Below are positions 1 to 8,424 of a stretch of 64,000 nt of DNA, piece by piece. The stretch is from the NCBI GenBank assembly GCA_022711595.1, contig JAKLET010000011.1, positions 1 through 64,000 on the forward strand. The letters run 5' to 3'. The notes beneath the pieces are model-generated. The model saw nothing but the letters and a program-made list of their open reading frames with translations. It searched no databases and had not been told where the DNA came from. The position numbers were made by a program, and so were the translations under genes. Source of the stretch: Deltaproteobacteria bacterium. Its GTDB lineage: Bacteria > Desulfobacterota > Syntrophorhabdia > Syntrophorhabdales > Syntrophorhabdaceae. Every line of letters starts with the position of its first letter. The stretch's first letter is position 1.

Positions 1-159
1 TCACCGGATGAGATTTTCATCGAAAGGGGCATGGTGATGGAGCGGTTCAAAAAAGGGCCTGTTTTTCGGATCGGACCCGTTATAAGGGCAAACACCCGCA
101 TAAACCCGTTGACAGGTGTTATAACTATGTCAACGGCGAACTGGGAGGCCATTAAATAA
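1..159 (+). CDS. C-terminal end of a phage gene, probably terminase large subunit (Mu gp28 type), cut by the window
   Basis: An open frame runs from base 1 and ends in TAA at 157-159, giving 52 residues that close with STANWEAIK. The stop overlaps the next start codon by one base (TAATG), so translation is probably coupled to the portal gene. No motif is left to identify the family. The call rests on position: in Mu-like phages the large terminase immediately precedes the gp29 portal gene. A small protein between terminase and portal cannot be excluded. Confidence 0.5.
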   Translation, partial: SPDEIFIERGMVMERFKKGPVFRIGPVIRANTRINPLTGVITMSTANWEAIK

Positions 160-1706
160 TGCTCGTAGACCGGTTTGGCCGTGAAATCCAGTCCAACAAA
201 CCCATTCTCAACGAGGTCGCCGTCCAGACCGTCAGGGACAGGTACGGTTCATACCCTTCCCGCGGCCTCACCCCGGAGCGCCTGGCCAGGATATTCACGC
301 AGGCCGACCAGGGGGACGTGACCCGCCAGGCGGAGCTGTTCGAAGAGATGGAAGAGAAAGACCTGCACCTCACCGGGATCCTGCAGACGCGCAAGCTGTC
401 GGTCTGCGGTCTCGAGTGGGAGATCCTCCCCGCATCGGATGCCGCCGAGGACAAAAAGATCGCCGATTCCGCAAGGGAGATGATCGAGTACATAGAAAAC
501 TTTGACGATGCCCTTATGGACATCCTCGACGCCACGGGCAAGGGGTTCTCCGTCTGCGAGATCATGTGGGACATCTCGGAAGGACAGGTCTGGGCAAAAC
601 AGATCGAGTGGGTCCACCAGAAACGCTTCACGTTCAATTCACCGGAGGCCCTTCTCAAATACCCGATGCTGCTCACCGAGGATTCTCCCGTGTGGGGCGA
701 GGACCTGCCGCCCAACAAGTTCATCGTCCACAGATACAAGGCCCGTTCGGGCGCAACACCCCGCGCGGGGCTTCTGAGGCCCTGCGCCTACATGTACCTC
801 TTCAAGAACTACGATATCAAGGACTGGCTCATCTTCAACGAGCTCTTCTCCGTGCCCATGCGCATCGGCAAGTACAAACCGGGCGCGTCGCCGAAGGATA
901 TCGAAACCCTGAAGCAGGCCGTGTTCAATCTCGGCGTGGACGCCGCAGCGGTCATATCAGACGCGACCGTTATCGAGCTTGTCGAATCGAAGGTGAGCGG
1001 GACCAACAGGTCATTCTCCGATTTCGCCGGATTCTGCGACCGGGCGATGAGCAAGGCCGTGCTGGGCCACACGGGCAGCGCCGAGGGGACACCGGGCAAG
1101 CTCGGAAGCGAGGACCAGGCAAAGGAGGTACGCCAGGATCTCCTCGAGTCCGATGCGAAGGCCCTCATGAAGACATTGAAGTTCCACCTCCTCGCTCCCT
1201 GGGTTGCCTTCAATTACGGCCCCGATAAGGGCGTCCCGAGGTTCAAGTTCCATTTTGAGGGGGACGAGGATCTGGAGAAGACGGCCCGGGTCTATGCTGC
1301 GCTGGTGAAGGACGTCAACTTCGAGGGCATACCCGAGAACCACATCTACGAGCGTTTCGGGATCCCCAAGCCCCAGTCCGGGGAAAAGACCATCCGGCCC
1401 CGCCAGGAAGGCGCAGCAACGAATACACAGGAACTGGAAAAGACAGCGCACAAGGCGGACATACCAGGCGGCATCGATGCCCTTATCTCCGCCCAGGAAT
1501 ACATCGACGGCATATCAGACAGCGCCCTGACCCCCGGCGCGATCGATCTGACAATGCTTGAACGGATCGTCGACGAGGCGGAGTCGTTCGAGGATCTCCA
1601 GGAAAGGCTCGCAGATGTCTACAGCTCCATCGGGATGGACGGTTTCAGGAGCGTTCTCGCGCAGGCCATGGTGCTTGCCGGGCTGAAAGGGAGGTCCCTT
1701 ACATGA
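159..1706 (+). CDS. Mu gp29-like portal protein (DUF935 family)
   Basis: This 515-residue protein matches the DUF935 portal family, which forms the dodecameric ring at the head vertex through which DNA is packaged. It opens with the family-typical MLVDRFGREI. It continues with a segment rich in LFEEMEEKDLHL and then KQIEWVHQKRF, a usual portal core pattern. Length is normal for the family. The start overlaps the preceding stop by one base, and the end overlaps the F-like gene by four bases, so the head genes form one translationally coupled run. Identification comes from sequence pattern plus Mu-like gene order. Confidence 0.92.
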   Translation: MLVDRFGREIQSNKPILNEVAVQTVRDRYGSYPSRGLTPERLARIFTQADQGDVTRQAELFEEMEEKDLHLTGILQTRKLSVCGLEWEILPASDAAEDKKIADSAREMIEYIENFDDALMDILDATGKGFSVCEIMWDISEGQVWAKQIEWVHQKRFTFNSPEALLKYPMLLTEDSPVWGEDLPPNKFIVHRYKARSGATPRAGLLRPCAYMYLFKNYDIKDWLIFNELFSVPMRIGKYKPGASPKDIETLKQAVFNLGVDAAAVISDATVIELVESKVSGTNRSFSDFAGFCDRAMSKAVLGHTGSAEGTPGKLGSEDQAKEVRQDLLESDAKALMKTLKFHLLAPWVAFNYGPDKGVPRFKFHFEGDEDLEKTARVYAALVKDVNFEGIPENHIYERFGIPKPQSGEKTIRPRQEGAATNTQELEKTAHKADIPGGIDALISAQEYIDGISDSALTPGAIDLTMLERIVDEAESFEDLQERLADVYSSIGMDGFRSVLAQAMVLAGLKGRSLT

Positions 1707-2833
1707 TCTCCTTCGAGACCCTTCCCTTTGACGAGGCAATAAAGTTCTTCCGGGACAAGACGGTCCTCACGCCCGGAATATATCGGGCGCTCGTTGCCGA
1801 CGCCAGGGCGAAGGCGTTCAGCGTGGCCGGTGTCGCCAGGATGGATATCCTCACCGACATATACGCGGCCATCGACAGGGCTATCTCCGAGGGCACGACG
1901 TTCGGTGATTTCAAGAAGACGGCAAAACAGATCATGGCCAGGCGCGGGTGGGAAGGTGCAAACCCGTACCGGCTCGACACGGTCTTCCGCACCAACATCC
2001 AGTCGGCCTACCAGGCGGGCCACTACGAGCGCCAGATGGAGGTCGCCGAGAGCCTGCCCTACTGGCAGTATGTGGCCGTCATGGACGGCAGGACACGGCC
2101 GATGCACGCGGTGATGAACGGCAGGACCTTGAGATGCGACGACCCCTTCTGGCAGACGAGCTACCCGCCCAACGGGTTCAACTGCCGCTGCACCGTGCGC
2201 GCGCTCTCGAAGGAGCAGCTCGCCCGGGAAAACCTCACCATCGAAAAGAAGGCCCCGCCCATCGCCGACCCGGGATTCGATCACAACCCCGGCTCTTCGG
2301 TCGGCAGGACCCTGACGGACGAACAGTTCCTTAACCTCCAGGGAGATCCCGACCGGTGGGAGCCGCTCATCGGGAAGACATATGCGGATTACTCCAGACC
2401 CCCGGCCCGGGAGGTGAACGAGTATGTGCGGTCTTCCGTCACTCCCTGGCCGAGAGGCGAAAAAGCCCTGGAGATGTACAGGACGACGCTCATGGGCAGG
2501 ACCCTGCGCGACGCGATCGACGACCCGCTCGTCATGAACGAGGCGTTTATAGAACACCTCAAGCTCGACGGCCGCGAACGGTTCCTTCCCTTCATCGAGG
2601 AGGCTGTGAGGACGCCCTACGAGATCTGGCTCCAGGCGGAAAAGGAACGCGTCACCGGCAAGGTTGTTTTGAGAAAGAGGTACATATCGCTCATCGAGAC
2701 GGAGAAAAAGCAGAGGATGCTTTTCGTGGCCGAAGGGGCCAGGGGACAGTGGGTGTCATACACGTTCATCAAGGTTGGTCAGGCTAACTATCTCGATGGT
2801 TCCCGGCAGGGGGTGCTGCTCTATGGAAGGTAA
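1703..2833 (+). CDS. Mu F-like minor head protein with C-terminal PBECR-type nuclease-like domain
   Basis: The 376-residue protein has two parts. Residues 90-170 carry the phage Mu F/SPP1 gp7 head-morphogenesis signature: TVFRTNIQSAYQAGHY, then VAVMDGRTRPMHA, then PPNGFNCRCTVR with its paired cysteines. This family sits inside the procapsid near the portal. Residues about 275-376 look like a PBECR2-type domain (phage relatives of Barnase/EndoU/colicin E5/RelE nucleases): YEIWLQ, then RYISLIE, GQWVSYTF and the terminal SRQGVLLYGR. Such fusions are known in Mu-like phages and may be injected with DNA. The start overlaps the portal stop (ATGA). The second-domain call is from memory of the motif pattern, not from a search. 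Confidence 0.88.
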   Translation: MISFETLPFDEAIKFFRDKTVLTPGIYRALVADARAKAFSVAGVARMDILTDIYAAIDRAISEGTTFGDFKKTAKQIMARRGWEGANPYRLDTVFRTNIQSAYQAGHYERQMEVAESLPYWQYVAVMDGRTRPMHAVMNGRTLRCDDPFWQTSYPPNGFNCRCTVRALSKEQLARENLTIEKKAPPIADPGFDHNPGSSVGRTLTDEQFLNLQGDPDRWEPLIGKTYADYSRPPAREVNEYVRSSVTPWPRGEKALEMYRTTLMGRTLRDAIDDPLVMNEAFIEHLKLDGRERFLPFIEEAVRTPYEIWLQAEKERVTGKVVLRKRYISLIETEKKQRMLFVAEGARGQWVSYTFIKVGQANYLDGSRQGVLLYGR

Positions 2834-2938
2834 TTGGATGGTCACTTCCCCGTGTAAAAGCCCACCGGTCTCTGCCGTATCGGGACACGGCCCACGGCAT
2901 CGACAGATAAATTTTAACACAACACCGGGGGATGTCAA
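2834..2938 (+). other. Short gap between F-like and gpG-like genes
   Basis: This 105-base gap is the largest break within the head gene run. I see no open frame with a ribosome site and no clear hairpin. Its last bases (ACCGGGGGATGTCAA) supply the Shine-Dalgarno sequence for the GTG start at 2939. Confidence 0.5.
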
Positions 2939-3466
2939 GTGGACATAAAGGTCGAGGTCAAGGACGAGGCGGTCGTGAACCTCCTTAACAGGCTGAAGTC
3001 GAGGGCGAGGGACCTGACGCCCGCCATGAGGGTGATCGGCGAGATCGTCAGGTCGTCTGTGCTGAAGAACTTCATGGCCGGCGGCCGCCCGGACAGGTGG
3101 ACGCCGACGAAGGTCCTCTCGACGTACCTGTCATACACGATGAGAAAGACCGGATCGGGCAGCCGCAGGAAGGCCTACACCCTGAGAGGCGGACTGACAA
3201 AGGGCTTCGAGCGGTATGCCGCAGGCAAGAAGACCCTCATCGATACCGGCCGGCTGAAGAATTCCATAACGGCCCGGGCATACTCCGGCCGGGCAGTCGT
3301 GGGAACGAACGTGATATACGCGGCCATCCACCAGTTCGGCGGCATGGCAGGAAGGGGCAGGAAGGTGAGGATACCCGCCAGGCCGTTTCTTATGGTCCAG
3401 GACGAGGACTGGCCGGCCATCAGGCAGAGCCTGGAGAGACACCTTTTTGGAGGTTCAGAAAGATGA
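2939..3466 (+). CDS. Phage virion morphogenesis protein (Mu gpG / P2 gpS family)
   Basis: The 175-residue protein matches the virion morphogenesis family that includes Mu gpG and P2 gpS, which acts in tail completion or head-tail joining. Supporting features are the early helix with LLNRLKSRARDLTPAMRVIG and the later block VVGTNVIYAAIHQFGG followed by IPARPFLM, the family's most conserved segment. The start is GTG at 2939, preceded by a GGGGGA site about seven bases upstream. No in-frame ATG lies upstream close enough to compete. It overlaps the spurious TTG-initiated extension of the next gene, not its true start. Confidence 0.85.
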   Translation: MDIKVEVKDEAVVNLLNRLKSRARDLTPAMRVIGEIVRSSVLKNFMAGGRPDRWTPTKVLSTYLSYTMRKTGSGSRRKAYTLRGGLTKGFERYAAGKKTLIDTGRLKNSITARAYSGRAVVGTNVIYAAIHQFGGMAGRGRKVRIPARPFLMVQDEDWPAIRQSLERHLFGGSER

Positions 3467-3491
3467 CCCGACGCAAAAGGAGCGTGACAGG

Positions 3492-4490
3492 ATGAAAAAT
3501 ACTCTGATCTGCATCTGCAAGGATTTCAATGGGGAGGTCCCGGCCGAGATCCAGGTGATCCCCTACGGCCTCCACGAGACGCCGAAGGGATCCTTCGAAC
3601 TTGATGAGAACGGTGCTGCGGCCATCGTTGCGGTCTTCGAATCGCAGAAGAACGACATGGTCATCGATTACGAGCACCAGACCCTCGCCGGCCTGGAGGC
3701 GCCCGCCGCTGGATGGATCAAGAGGCTCATCAACAGGGGCGCCGACGGTCTGTGGGCCGTTGTCGAATGGACGGAGAAGGCGAAGCAGTATATCGCGAAC
3801 AGGGAATACAAGTACGTCTCCCCCGTCTTCCTGAAGCGGATCTCCGACAGTCGGGTGCTCCGCCTCATCAATGTGGCCTTGACGAACCAGCCGAACATAG
3901 ACGGCATGGTCCCGCTTTTCAACAAGCTTGACGCTAACGGGTATTTTTTCGAAGGCAAAAACGCAAAGGAGGCAACTATGAAAGAGCTGTGGAAACTCCT
4001 CGGCCTGTCCGAGGACGCAACGGAAGAGGCGGCCATCACCGCCGTGAACAAGCTGAAGGTCCCCGTTCAGATCGTAGCAAACAAGGGTGTCCTCGAGGCC
4101 CTGGGCCTTGCCGAGACGGCAACGGAATCGGAGATCGTCGGTACCATCATGGCCATGAAGCAGTCCCATACAAAGATCGACGATGTCGTGAAGGAACTGG
4201 GCACGCTCAAGGCGGGCCTGGCCGCAAAGGACGCCGAGGGTGCCGTCGAGGCGGCCATGAAGGAGGGCAAGATCACCCCGGCGCAGAAGGACTGGGCGCT
4301 TGATTATGCAAAGCGCGATCTCGCCGGATTCAACGTCTTTATTGCAAAGGCCCCTGTCGTGGTCATCGAAGGCAAGGTGATCGAGGATGGAAAGGGACCC
4401 GCCGCCGGCATCGACGATACGCAGGCGCAGATCAACAAGCTCTGCGGCCTCGACGAGGAGACGTTCAAAAAATACAACCCGGAAGGGTAA
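3492..4490 (+). CDS. Mu gpI-like capsid maturation protease with scaffold domain
   Basis: A 332-residue protein of the Mu I protease family, which cleaves the scaffold and matures the head. The N-terminal half carries the conserved VIDYEHQTLAG and AAGWI segments around residues 55-75. The frame is open back to a TTG at 3447, but ATG 3492 follows a good site (AAAAGGAG) and the protein then starts MKNTLICICK, so I use 3492. The C-terminal half, from about residue 163, is an alpha-helical lysine- and glutamate-rich scaffold with its own start (separate entry). Gene position between gpG and gpT is as in Mu. Confidence 0.88.
   Translation: MKNTLICICKDFNGEVPAEIQVIPYGLHETPKGSFELDENGAAAIVAVFESQKNDMVIDYEHQTLAGLEAPAAGWIKRLINRGADGLWAVVEWTEKAKQYIANREYKYVSPVFLKRISDSRVLRLINVALTNQPNIDGMVPLFNKLDANGYFFEGKNAKEATMKELWKLLGLSEDATEEAAITAVNKLKVPVQIVANKGVLEALGLAETATESEIVGTIMAMKQSHTKIDDVVKELGTLKAGLAAKDAEGAVEAAMKEGKITPAQKDWALDYAKRDLAGFNVFIAKAPVVVIEGKVIEDGKGPAAGIDDTQAQINKLCGLDEETFKKYNPEG
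3978..4490 (+). CDS. Nested scaffold protein (Mu gpZ-like), internal in-frame start within the protease gene
   Basis: Inside the protease gene, ATG at 3978 is in the same frame and is preceded by AAAGGAGGCAACT, a near-perfect ribosome site at good spacing. Translation from here would give 170 residues starting MKELWKLLGL, equal to the C-terminal half of the protease. In Mu the scaffold Z is made in just this way from the 3' part of gene I, giving excess scaffold over protease. The ribosome site and frame are seen directly; the scaffold role is transferred from Mu and related phages. Confidence 0.75.
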   Translation: MKELWKLLGLSEDATEEAAITAVNKLKVPVQIVANKGVLEALGLAETATESEIVGTIMAMKQSHTKIDDVVKELGTLKAGLAAKDAEGAVEAAMKEGKITPAQKDWALDYAKRDLAGFNVFIAKAPVVVIEGKVIEDGKGPAAGIDDTQAQINKLCGLDEETFKKYNPEG

Positions 4491-4499
4491 GGAGGGGCT

Positions 4500-4910
4500 A
4501 TGACCGCTTTGACGCAGGACAGAAAGACGCCCATGAAGGCCGGCGACGCGCTGGTCCTCCCTGTGGCGGCATCAACGAAGATATTCGCAGGCTCGCTCGT
4601 CGCGATAAACGCGAGCGGCTATGCGGTGCCCGGCTCGACATCGACGACCCTCAAGGGGGCAGGCCGCGCCGAGCAGGCCGTCGACAACTCCGGGGGATCC
4701 GCGGGTGCGCTCACCGTCGAGGTGAGAAAAGGCGTGTTCCTTTTCGGCAACTCGGCCTCGGCCGATCTCATCACCATCACCGATATTGGCAACGACTGCT
4801 ATATCGTTGACGACCAGACGGTGGCGAAGACAAACGGGTCGAACACCCGCTCCGTGGCAGGGAAAATCTTTGACGTAGACGCAAGCGGCGTCTGGGTCAA
4901 ATTCGAGTAA
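4500..4910 (+). CDS. Probable head decoration / capsid stabilising protein (DUF2190-like)
   Basis: The 136-residue protein is rich in small residues and beta-strand patterns (ALVLPVAASTKIFAGSLVAI, then GVFLFGNSASADLITITDIG), as in DUF2190-type proteins encoded between scaffold and major capsid genes. These usually decorate the capsid. It starts at ATG 4500 after GGAGGGGCT and is followed at 12 bases by the major capsid gene. The role is inferred from position and composition, and no catalytic motif is visible. Confidence 0.65.
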   Translation: MTALTQDRKTPMKAGDALVLPVAASTKIFAGSLVAINASGYAVPGSTSTTLKGAGRAEQAVDNSGGSAGALTVEVRKGVFLFGNSASADLITITDIGNDCYIVDDQTVAKTNGSNTRSVAGKIFDVDASGVWVKFE

Positions 4911-4921
4911 GGAGGCAACCA

Positions 4922-5797
4922 ATGATAATCAACCAGGCAGCAATGTCAGGCATCTACAAGACGTTCAGTACGGTCTTCAACCAGGCGCTCGGTACGGTGG
5001 AGAGCATGGTGGAACTCATTGCCATGCGCAGCCCCTCCACGGGCCGCAGCGTCGACTACAAGTGGCTCGGCGACTTCCCGATGATGCGCGAATGGATCGG
5101 CGACAGGGTCATAAAGGACCTCTCGGCCTTCCATTACGAGATCGTCAACAAACCCTTTGAATCCACCATCGAGGTGGACCGGGACGACATCGACGACGAC
5201 CAGATCGGTGTCTATGTGCCCATGATACAGGGCCTCGCGCAGGCGGCGAAGCAGCACCCCGATGTCCTCGCCTTCGCCCTTCTGAAGCTCGGCTTCTCGA
5301 CGGCCTGCTACGACGGCCAGTATTTCTTTGACACAGACCACCCCGTGAAGGACGCATCGGTGTCCAACAGCGGCGGAGGCAGCGGTACGGGCTGGTATCT
5401 CATGGACCTCTCGCGGCCCATCAAGCCCATGATCCTCCAGATCCGCAGGGCACCCCAGTTCGTCGCCATGGACAAACCCGACGACGAGAACGTGTTCATG
5501 CGCAAGAAGTTCCGCTACGGCGTCGATGACCGCAAGAACGTGGGTTTCGGCCTGTGGCAGCTCGCATACGGCAGCAAGCAGACCCTCGACGCGACGAGCT
5601 ACGCGGCGGCCAGGGCGGCCATGATGGCCTTCACGAATGATGAGGGCCTGCCGCTCGGCATCAAGCCGACGCACCTTGTCGTGCCGGGCACCCTCGAATC
5701 TGCCGGAAAGGCGATCATCGAGGCCCAGTTCCTGGCGGGCGGCGGCAGCAACGTCTGGTACAACACGGCCAAGCTCGTTGTCTGCCCGTGGCTGTAG
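4922..5797 (+). CDS. Major capsid protein, Mu gpT family
   Basis: This 291-residue protein matches the Mu-like major head subunit gpT. Family hallmarks are SVDYKWLGDFPMMREWIGDR near residues 42-61, then the FHYEIVNKPFESTIEVDRDD strand, and the YDGQYFFDTDHPV segment around residue 140. Length is close to the family average of about 300. It begins at ATG 4922 after AAGGAGGCAACC, one of the strongest ribosome sites in the window, fitting a protein needed in hundreds of copies. It assembles the icosahedral shell after scaffold removal. Confidence 0.93.
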   Translation: MIINQAAMSGIYKTFSTVFNQALGTVESMVELIAMRSPSTGRSVDYKWLGDFPMMREWIGDRVIKDLSAFHYEIVNKPFESTIEVDRDDIDDDQIGVYVPMIQGLAQAAKQHPDVLAFALLKLGFSTACYDGQYFFDTDHPVKDASVSNSGGGSGTGWYLMDLSRPIKPMILQIRRAPQFVAMDKPDDENVFMRKKFRYGVDDRKNVGFGLWQLAYGSKQTLDATSYAAARAAMMAFTNDEGLPLGIKPTHLVVPGTLESAGKAIIEAQFLAGGGSNVWYNTAKLVVCPWL

Positions 5798-5830
5798 GCG
5801 GCGAATAAACCAACTCAAGGAGGCGGTTAC

Positions 5831-6007
5831 ATGAAAGTAAAGGTAAGGTCGATCCCGGACACATTCCGCCGCGCCGGAATGGCGTTCAGCAAGAACCCTG
5901 CGGAATACGATGTCGATAAAAAGACGCTCGAGATCCTCCAGGCGGAATCGCAGCTCGTTGTTGAGGTGTTGCCCGAGGAACCCGAGAAGAAGCAGAAAGA
6001 GAAGTAA
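5831..6007 (+). CDS. Small Mu gp35 / HI1506-like protein
   Basis: ATG 5831 follows AAGGAGGCGGTTAC and opens a 58-residue frame, MKVKVRSIPDTFRRAGMAFS, ending in a charged lysine- and glutamate-rich tail. Mu-like phages carry a small gene (gp35, or the HI1506-type N-terminal domain) between the capsid and gp36 genes, with a similar opening and the aromatic FxRAG-type segment. Function in virions is not settled. The frame is too short for many gene callers, but the ribosome site and synteny support it. Confidence 0.75.
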   Translation: MKVKVRSIPDTFRRAGMAFSKNPAEYDVDKKTLEILQAESQLVVEVLPEEPEKKQKEK

Positions 6008-6069
6008 AAAAGACAAACGAAAAGGAGGCCCGGGGGAGGGACATGCCGCCCCTCCCCCGCTACTGAAAA

Positions 6070-6501
6070 ATGGCATACTGCGCGTTGAACGACATCAAGA
6101 AGATGATCCCCGAGACGGCGCTCATACAGCTGACGGACGACACGGGCACGGGCGTTGCCAGCCAGGACGCGGTCAATGAGGCCATAGCCCAGGCGGACGC
6201 CGAGATAAACGCCTATTGCGGCGCGAAATACAGCGTGCCTTTCACGACGGTCCCCGATGTGATCAGAAAGGCATCCGTCGACATAGCCATCTACAATCTC
6301 TATTCCCGGCGCGCCGAGGAGATCCCGCAGACCAGGGCCGACAGGTACAAGAATGCGGTGAGGCTCCTGGAGAACATCTCAAGGGGCACCATTTCGATCG
6401 GCATCGATCCCGAGCCGGCGGAGAAGTCCGAAGGGGCATCGGAGAGCAACAGGCCGCTGTGCGACCGCATCTTCACCGCCGGCAGGATGAAGGACTTTTA
6501 A
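6070..6501 (+). CDS. Mu gp36-like head-tail connector protein (DUF1320)
   Basis: The 143-residue protein matches DUF1320, Mu gp36. It opens MAYCALNDIKKMIPE, followed by the helix AVNEAIAQADAEINAYCGAKY and VPDVIRKASVDIAIYNLYSR, all typical. Members act as neck or connector subunits analogous to the HK97 gp6 adaptor. It ends one base before the gp37-like gene. The upstream site for ATG 6070 is weak (GGGGGAGGG lies about 25 bases away), so translation may depend on upstream coupling. Confidence 0.88.
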   Translation: MAYCALNDIKKMIPETALIQLTDDTGTGVASQDAVNEAIAQADAEINAYCGAKYSVPFTTVPDVIRKASVDIAIYNLYSRRAEEIPQTRADRYKNAVRLLENISRGTISIGIDPEPAEKSEGASESNRPLCDRIFTAGRMKDF

Positions 6502-6502
6502 C

Positions 6503-6940
6503 ATGCATACCATCCAGGAGATCGAAGACAAAATAATCGCCGAGCTGAAGGCATCGGGCCTTTCTTCAACAGTGAAAAATATCAGCACCTATCACGGCGA
6601 ACTGGATTCTCTCGTCGGCGAAATAAGGCAGATGACGATATCATTCCCGGCGATTCTCGTGCTGTACGGGGGCTCCCAATTCAGCGAACCGGCAAACCGT
6701 TCCTATGATGACGAGGCAATCTTTACTGTCGTAATTATCGCACAGGATCTCCGGGGCCGCGACAAGCTGCGCACCGGCATATACCCGATCCTCGAGACAT
6801 TGAAAGACACCCTGATCGACAACGACTTAGGCTGCAGGGACATCGATCCGCTGCACCCGATATCGATAGAGGCAATACTGGTAACAAGCCAGTTCAGCGT
6901 CTACGCGCTGGATCTGAGGACAATATTTTCACGGGACTAA
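6503..6940 (+). CDS. Mu gp37-like protein (DUF1834), tail completion
   Basis: The 145-residue protein begins MHTIQEIEDKIIAELKASGL and carries the strand-rich core ISFPAILVLYGGSQF and DEAIFTVVIIAQDLRGRDK, as in Mu gp37/DUF1834 proteins, which are thought to complete the head-proximal tail. It sits directly behind the gp36 homologue, as in Mu. It is the last gene of clear Mu-type origin before the lambda-like tail genes. Confidence 0.85.
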   Translation: MHTIQEIEDKIIAELKASGLSSTVKNISTYHGELDSLVGEIRQMTISFPAILVLYGGSQFSEPANRSYDDEAIFTVVIIAQDLRGRDKLRTGIYPILETLKDTLIDNDLGCRDIDPLHPISIEAILVTSQFSVYALDLRTIFSRD

Positions 6941-6952
6941 AAGGAGGACGCC

Positions 6953-7147
6953 ATGCCGTATAGATTGAAACAGAACGTTGAGAACTTCGAGATCGTCGAC
7001 GGCCCCTTCGCGGGACGCAAGTACATCTCCGGGGAGACCTACACGGAGATCCCTTCCGCAGAGGCCGCACGGTTCGAAAAGGTCAGGGAAGAAAAACCGG
7101 CCGAACCCGACAGGGCAAAAACAAAACCGGAGGTGACCGATGCGTAA
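6953..7147 (+). CDS. Small conserved phage protein of unknown role (64 residues)
   Basis: ATG 6953 follows AAGGAGGACGCC and gives MPYRLKQNVENFEIVDGPFA, then a charged, probably disordered tail rich in lysine, glutamate and proline. It overlaps the tail tube start by eight bases, so translation is probably coupled. Small proteins of this form stand next to gp37 or tail sheath/tube genes in Mu-like phages. I cannot assign a function. Confidence 0.7.
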   Translation: MPYRLKQNVENFEIVDGPFAGRKYISGETYTEIPSAEAARFEKVREEKPAEPDRAKTKPEVTDA

Positions 7148-8408
7148 CTATCTTGCGGACTACAACCTGCTGGCCGTATCGGCCAATGCGAAAGAAAGTG
7201 CCCTGAATACAGAACAGACGCTTGACACGTCCCTGCTCGTGGCCAAGGGGAACGTCATCGGCCTCGCTCCCAGGCGCGAGGATAACCGGGATGAGCTCAC
7301 CGGCAAGGAAGAGCCGGACACGGTCTATGACCTCGGGGCGCTTTCCGAGGGGTCGCTTGATTTTGAGAAGGCCCAGGCGCAGCATTTCGGTTTCGGCTAC
7401 GCCTATGCCCTGGGCAGCCCGGCCGCAGGATCCGCCTGGGGGACAGGCTACAAGCACGTCATCGCGCCGACGGCGAATATGTTCCTGCCTTCGTTCACCC
7501 TGGGCCAGAGATTCGGTCAGACGATCATGAAGCGGCGCTATGCCTCGATGCACATCGACCAGCTCACCACGACGTTCGCAAAGGACTCCTGGGCGAAGCT
7601 CGCCCTTAATGTCAAGGGCACCGGCAGGTTCACGGACAATATGTATAAAGAAACCGTCTCGGCGGTCTACAACGCCGCATCGCTCACGCTTGCCGCGAAC
7701 GGCGTCCATGGGGCCGATGCGGCCACGAGGCTCGACAACGTCCACGCGATCCGCGTCCTGGTGCCGACGACGGGTGAATGGAAGGACGTGGCCTTCAGCG
7801 CCGTCTCGTCTGCGACCCCGGCCGTCATCACCATAACCGCACCTGGCGGTGTTGCGACATCGACCAGCTATGAGATCCTCTATGTCCCGACCGAGCCAGC
7901 CTGGTGCACGTTCCCGGCCCGCGTCACAGAACCGCCGCTGAGGGTGACGGACCTCGTAGTCACCGTCGGCGGCAAGTGGAACGGGACCGCGTTCCTGGAA
8001 GGGCACGCGATGTCGTCCGAGATCGAATCCATTGAGCACGTCGTCAACAACAGCATGTCCATCGAGTTCCGCCCCGGTGGGACCGGGAGCCATGCGAACT
8101 ACGCGATACGCCAGGGGCGCGTCCAGACGCTCAGGCTCAACCGGCAGCTTCGGGACTTCATCATGCAGCAGAAGATCAAGGACAACGAGTATCTGGGCGT
8201 CAGGATGAAGGCGACCGGCGCCGAGTTCGAGACGGGCAAGAACTATTATGTCGACGTCGTCTTCCCGCGTTGCAACGTCCTCAAGGCCGACATATCCGTG
8301 AACGGCAAGGTCCTCGCCGAGGCGGGGGACCTCATCGTGCTCCAGGATGACACCTACGGGTCCGTCCGGGTGGAAGTGGCCAACAAGGTAAGCGGCTACG
8401 CGCAGTAA
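7140..8408 (+). CDS. Major tail tube protein, siphovirus type
   Basis: The 422-residue protein stands where Mu would have its contractile sheath gene, but it does not look like a sheath. It has an N-terminal MRNYLADYNLLAVSANAKES, then GQRFGQTIMKRRYASMHIDQ and a strand-rich C-terminal domain ending with QDDTYGSVRVEVAN, as in tube proteins of non-contractile tails. The central stretch (about residues 205-250) resembles an inserted immunoglobulin-like fold. It is followed by a chaperone gene with a frameshift site and then the tape measure, the standard tail order. The tube call rests on this order and length; the sequence match is moderate. Confidence 0.75.
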   Translation: MRNYLADYNLLAVSANAKESALNTEQTLDTSLLVAKGNVIGLAPRREDNRDELTGKEEPDTVYDLGALSEGSLDFEKAQAQHFGFGYAYALGSPAAGSAWGTGYKHVIAPTANMFLPSFTLGQRFGQTIMKRRYASMHIDQLTTTFAKDSWAKLALNVKGTGRFTDNMYKETVSAVYNAASLTLAANGVHGADAATRLDNVHAIRVLVPTTGEWKDVAFSAVSSATPAVITITAPGGVATSTSYEILYVPTEPAWCTFPARVTEPPLRVTDLVVTVGGKWNGTAFLEGHAMSSEIESIEHVVNNSMSIEFRPGGTGSHANYAIRQGRVQTLRLNRQLRDFIMQQKIKDNEYLGVRMKATGAEFETGKNYYVDVVFPRCNVLKADISVNGKVLAEAGDLIVLQDDTYGSVRVEVANKVSGYAQ

Positions 8409-8424
8409 GAGAAAAGGAGGTCTG

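Noticed and set aside
4946-6076. Long minus-strand open frame (376 codons) opposite gpT, and similar ones at 7083-8444 and 11351-12808
   Set aside because: They are mirror frames of GC-rich coding genes, have no ribosome site or known motif, and lie over well-supported phage genes.
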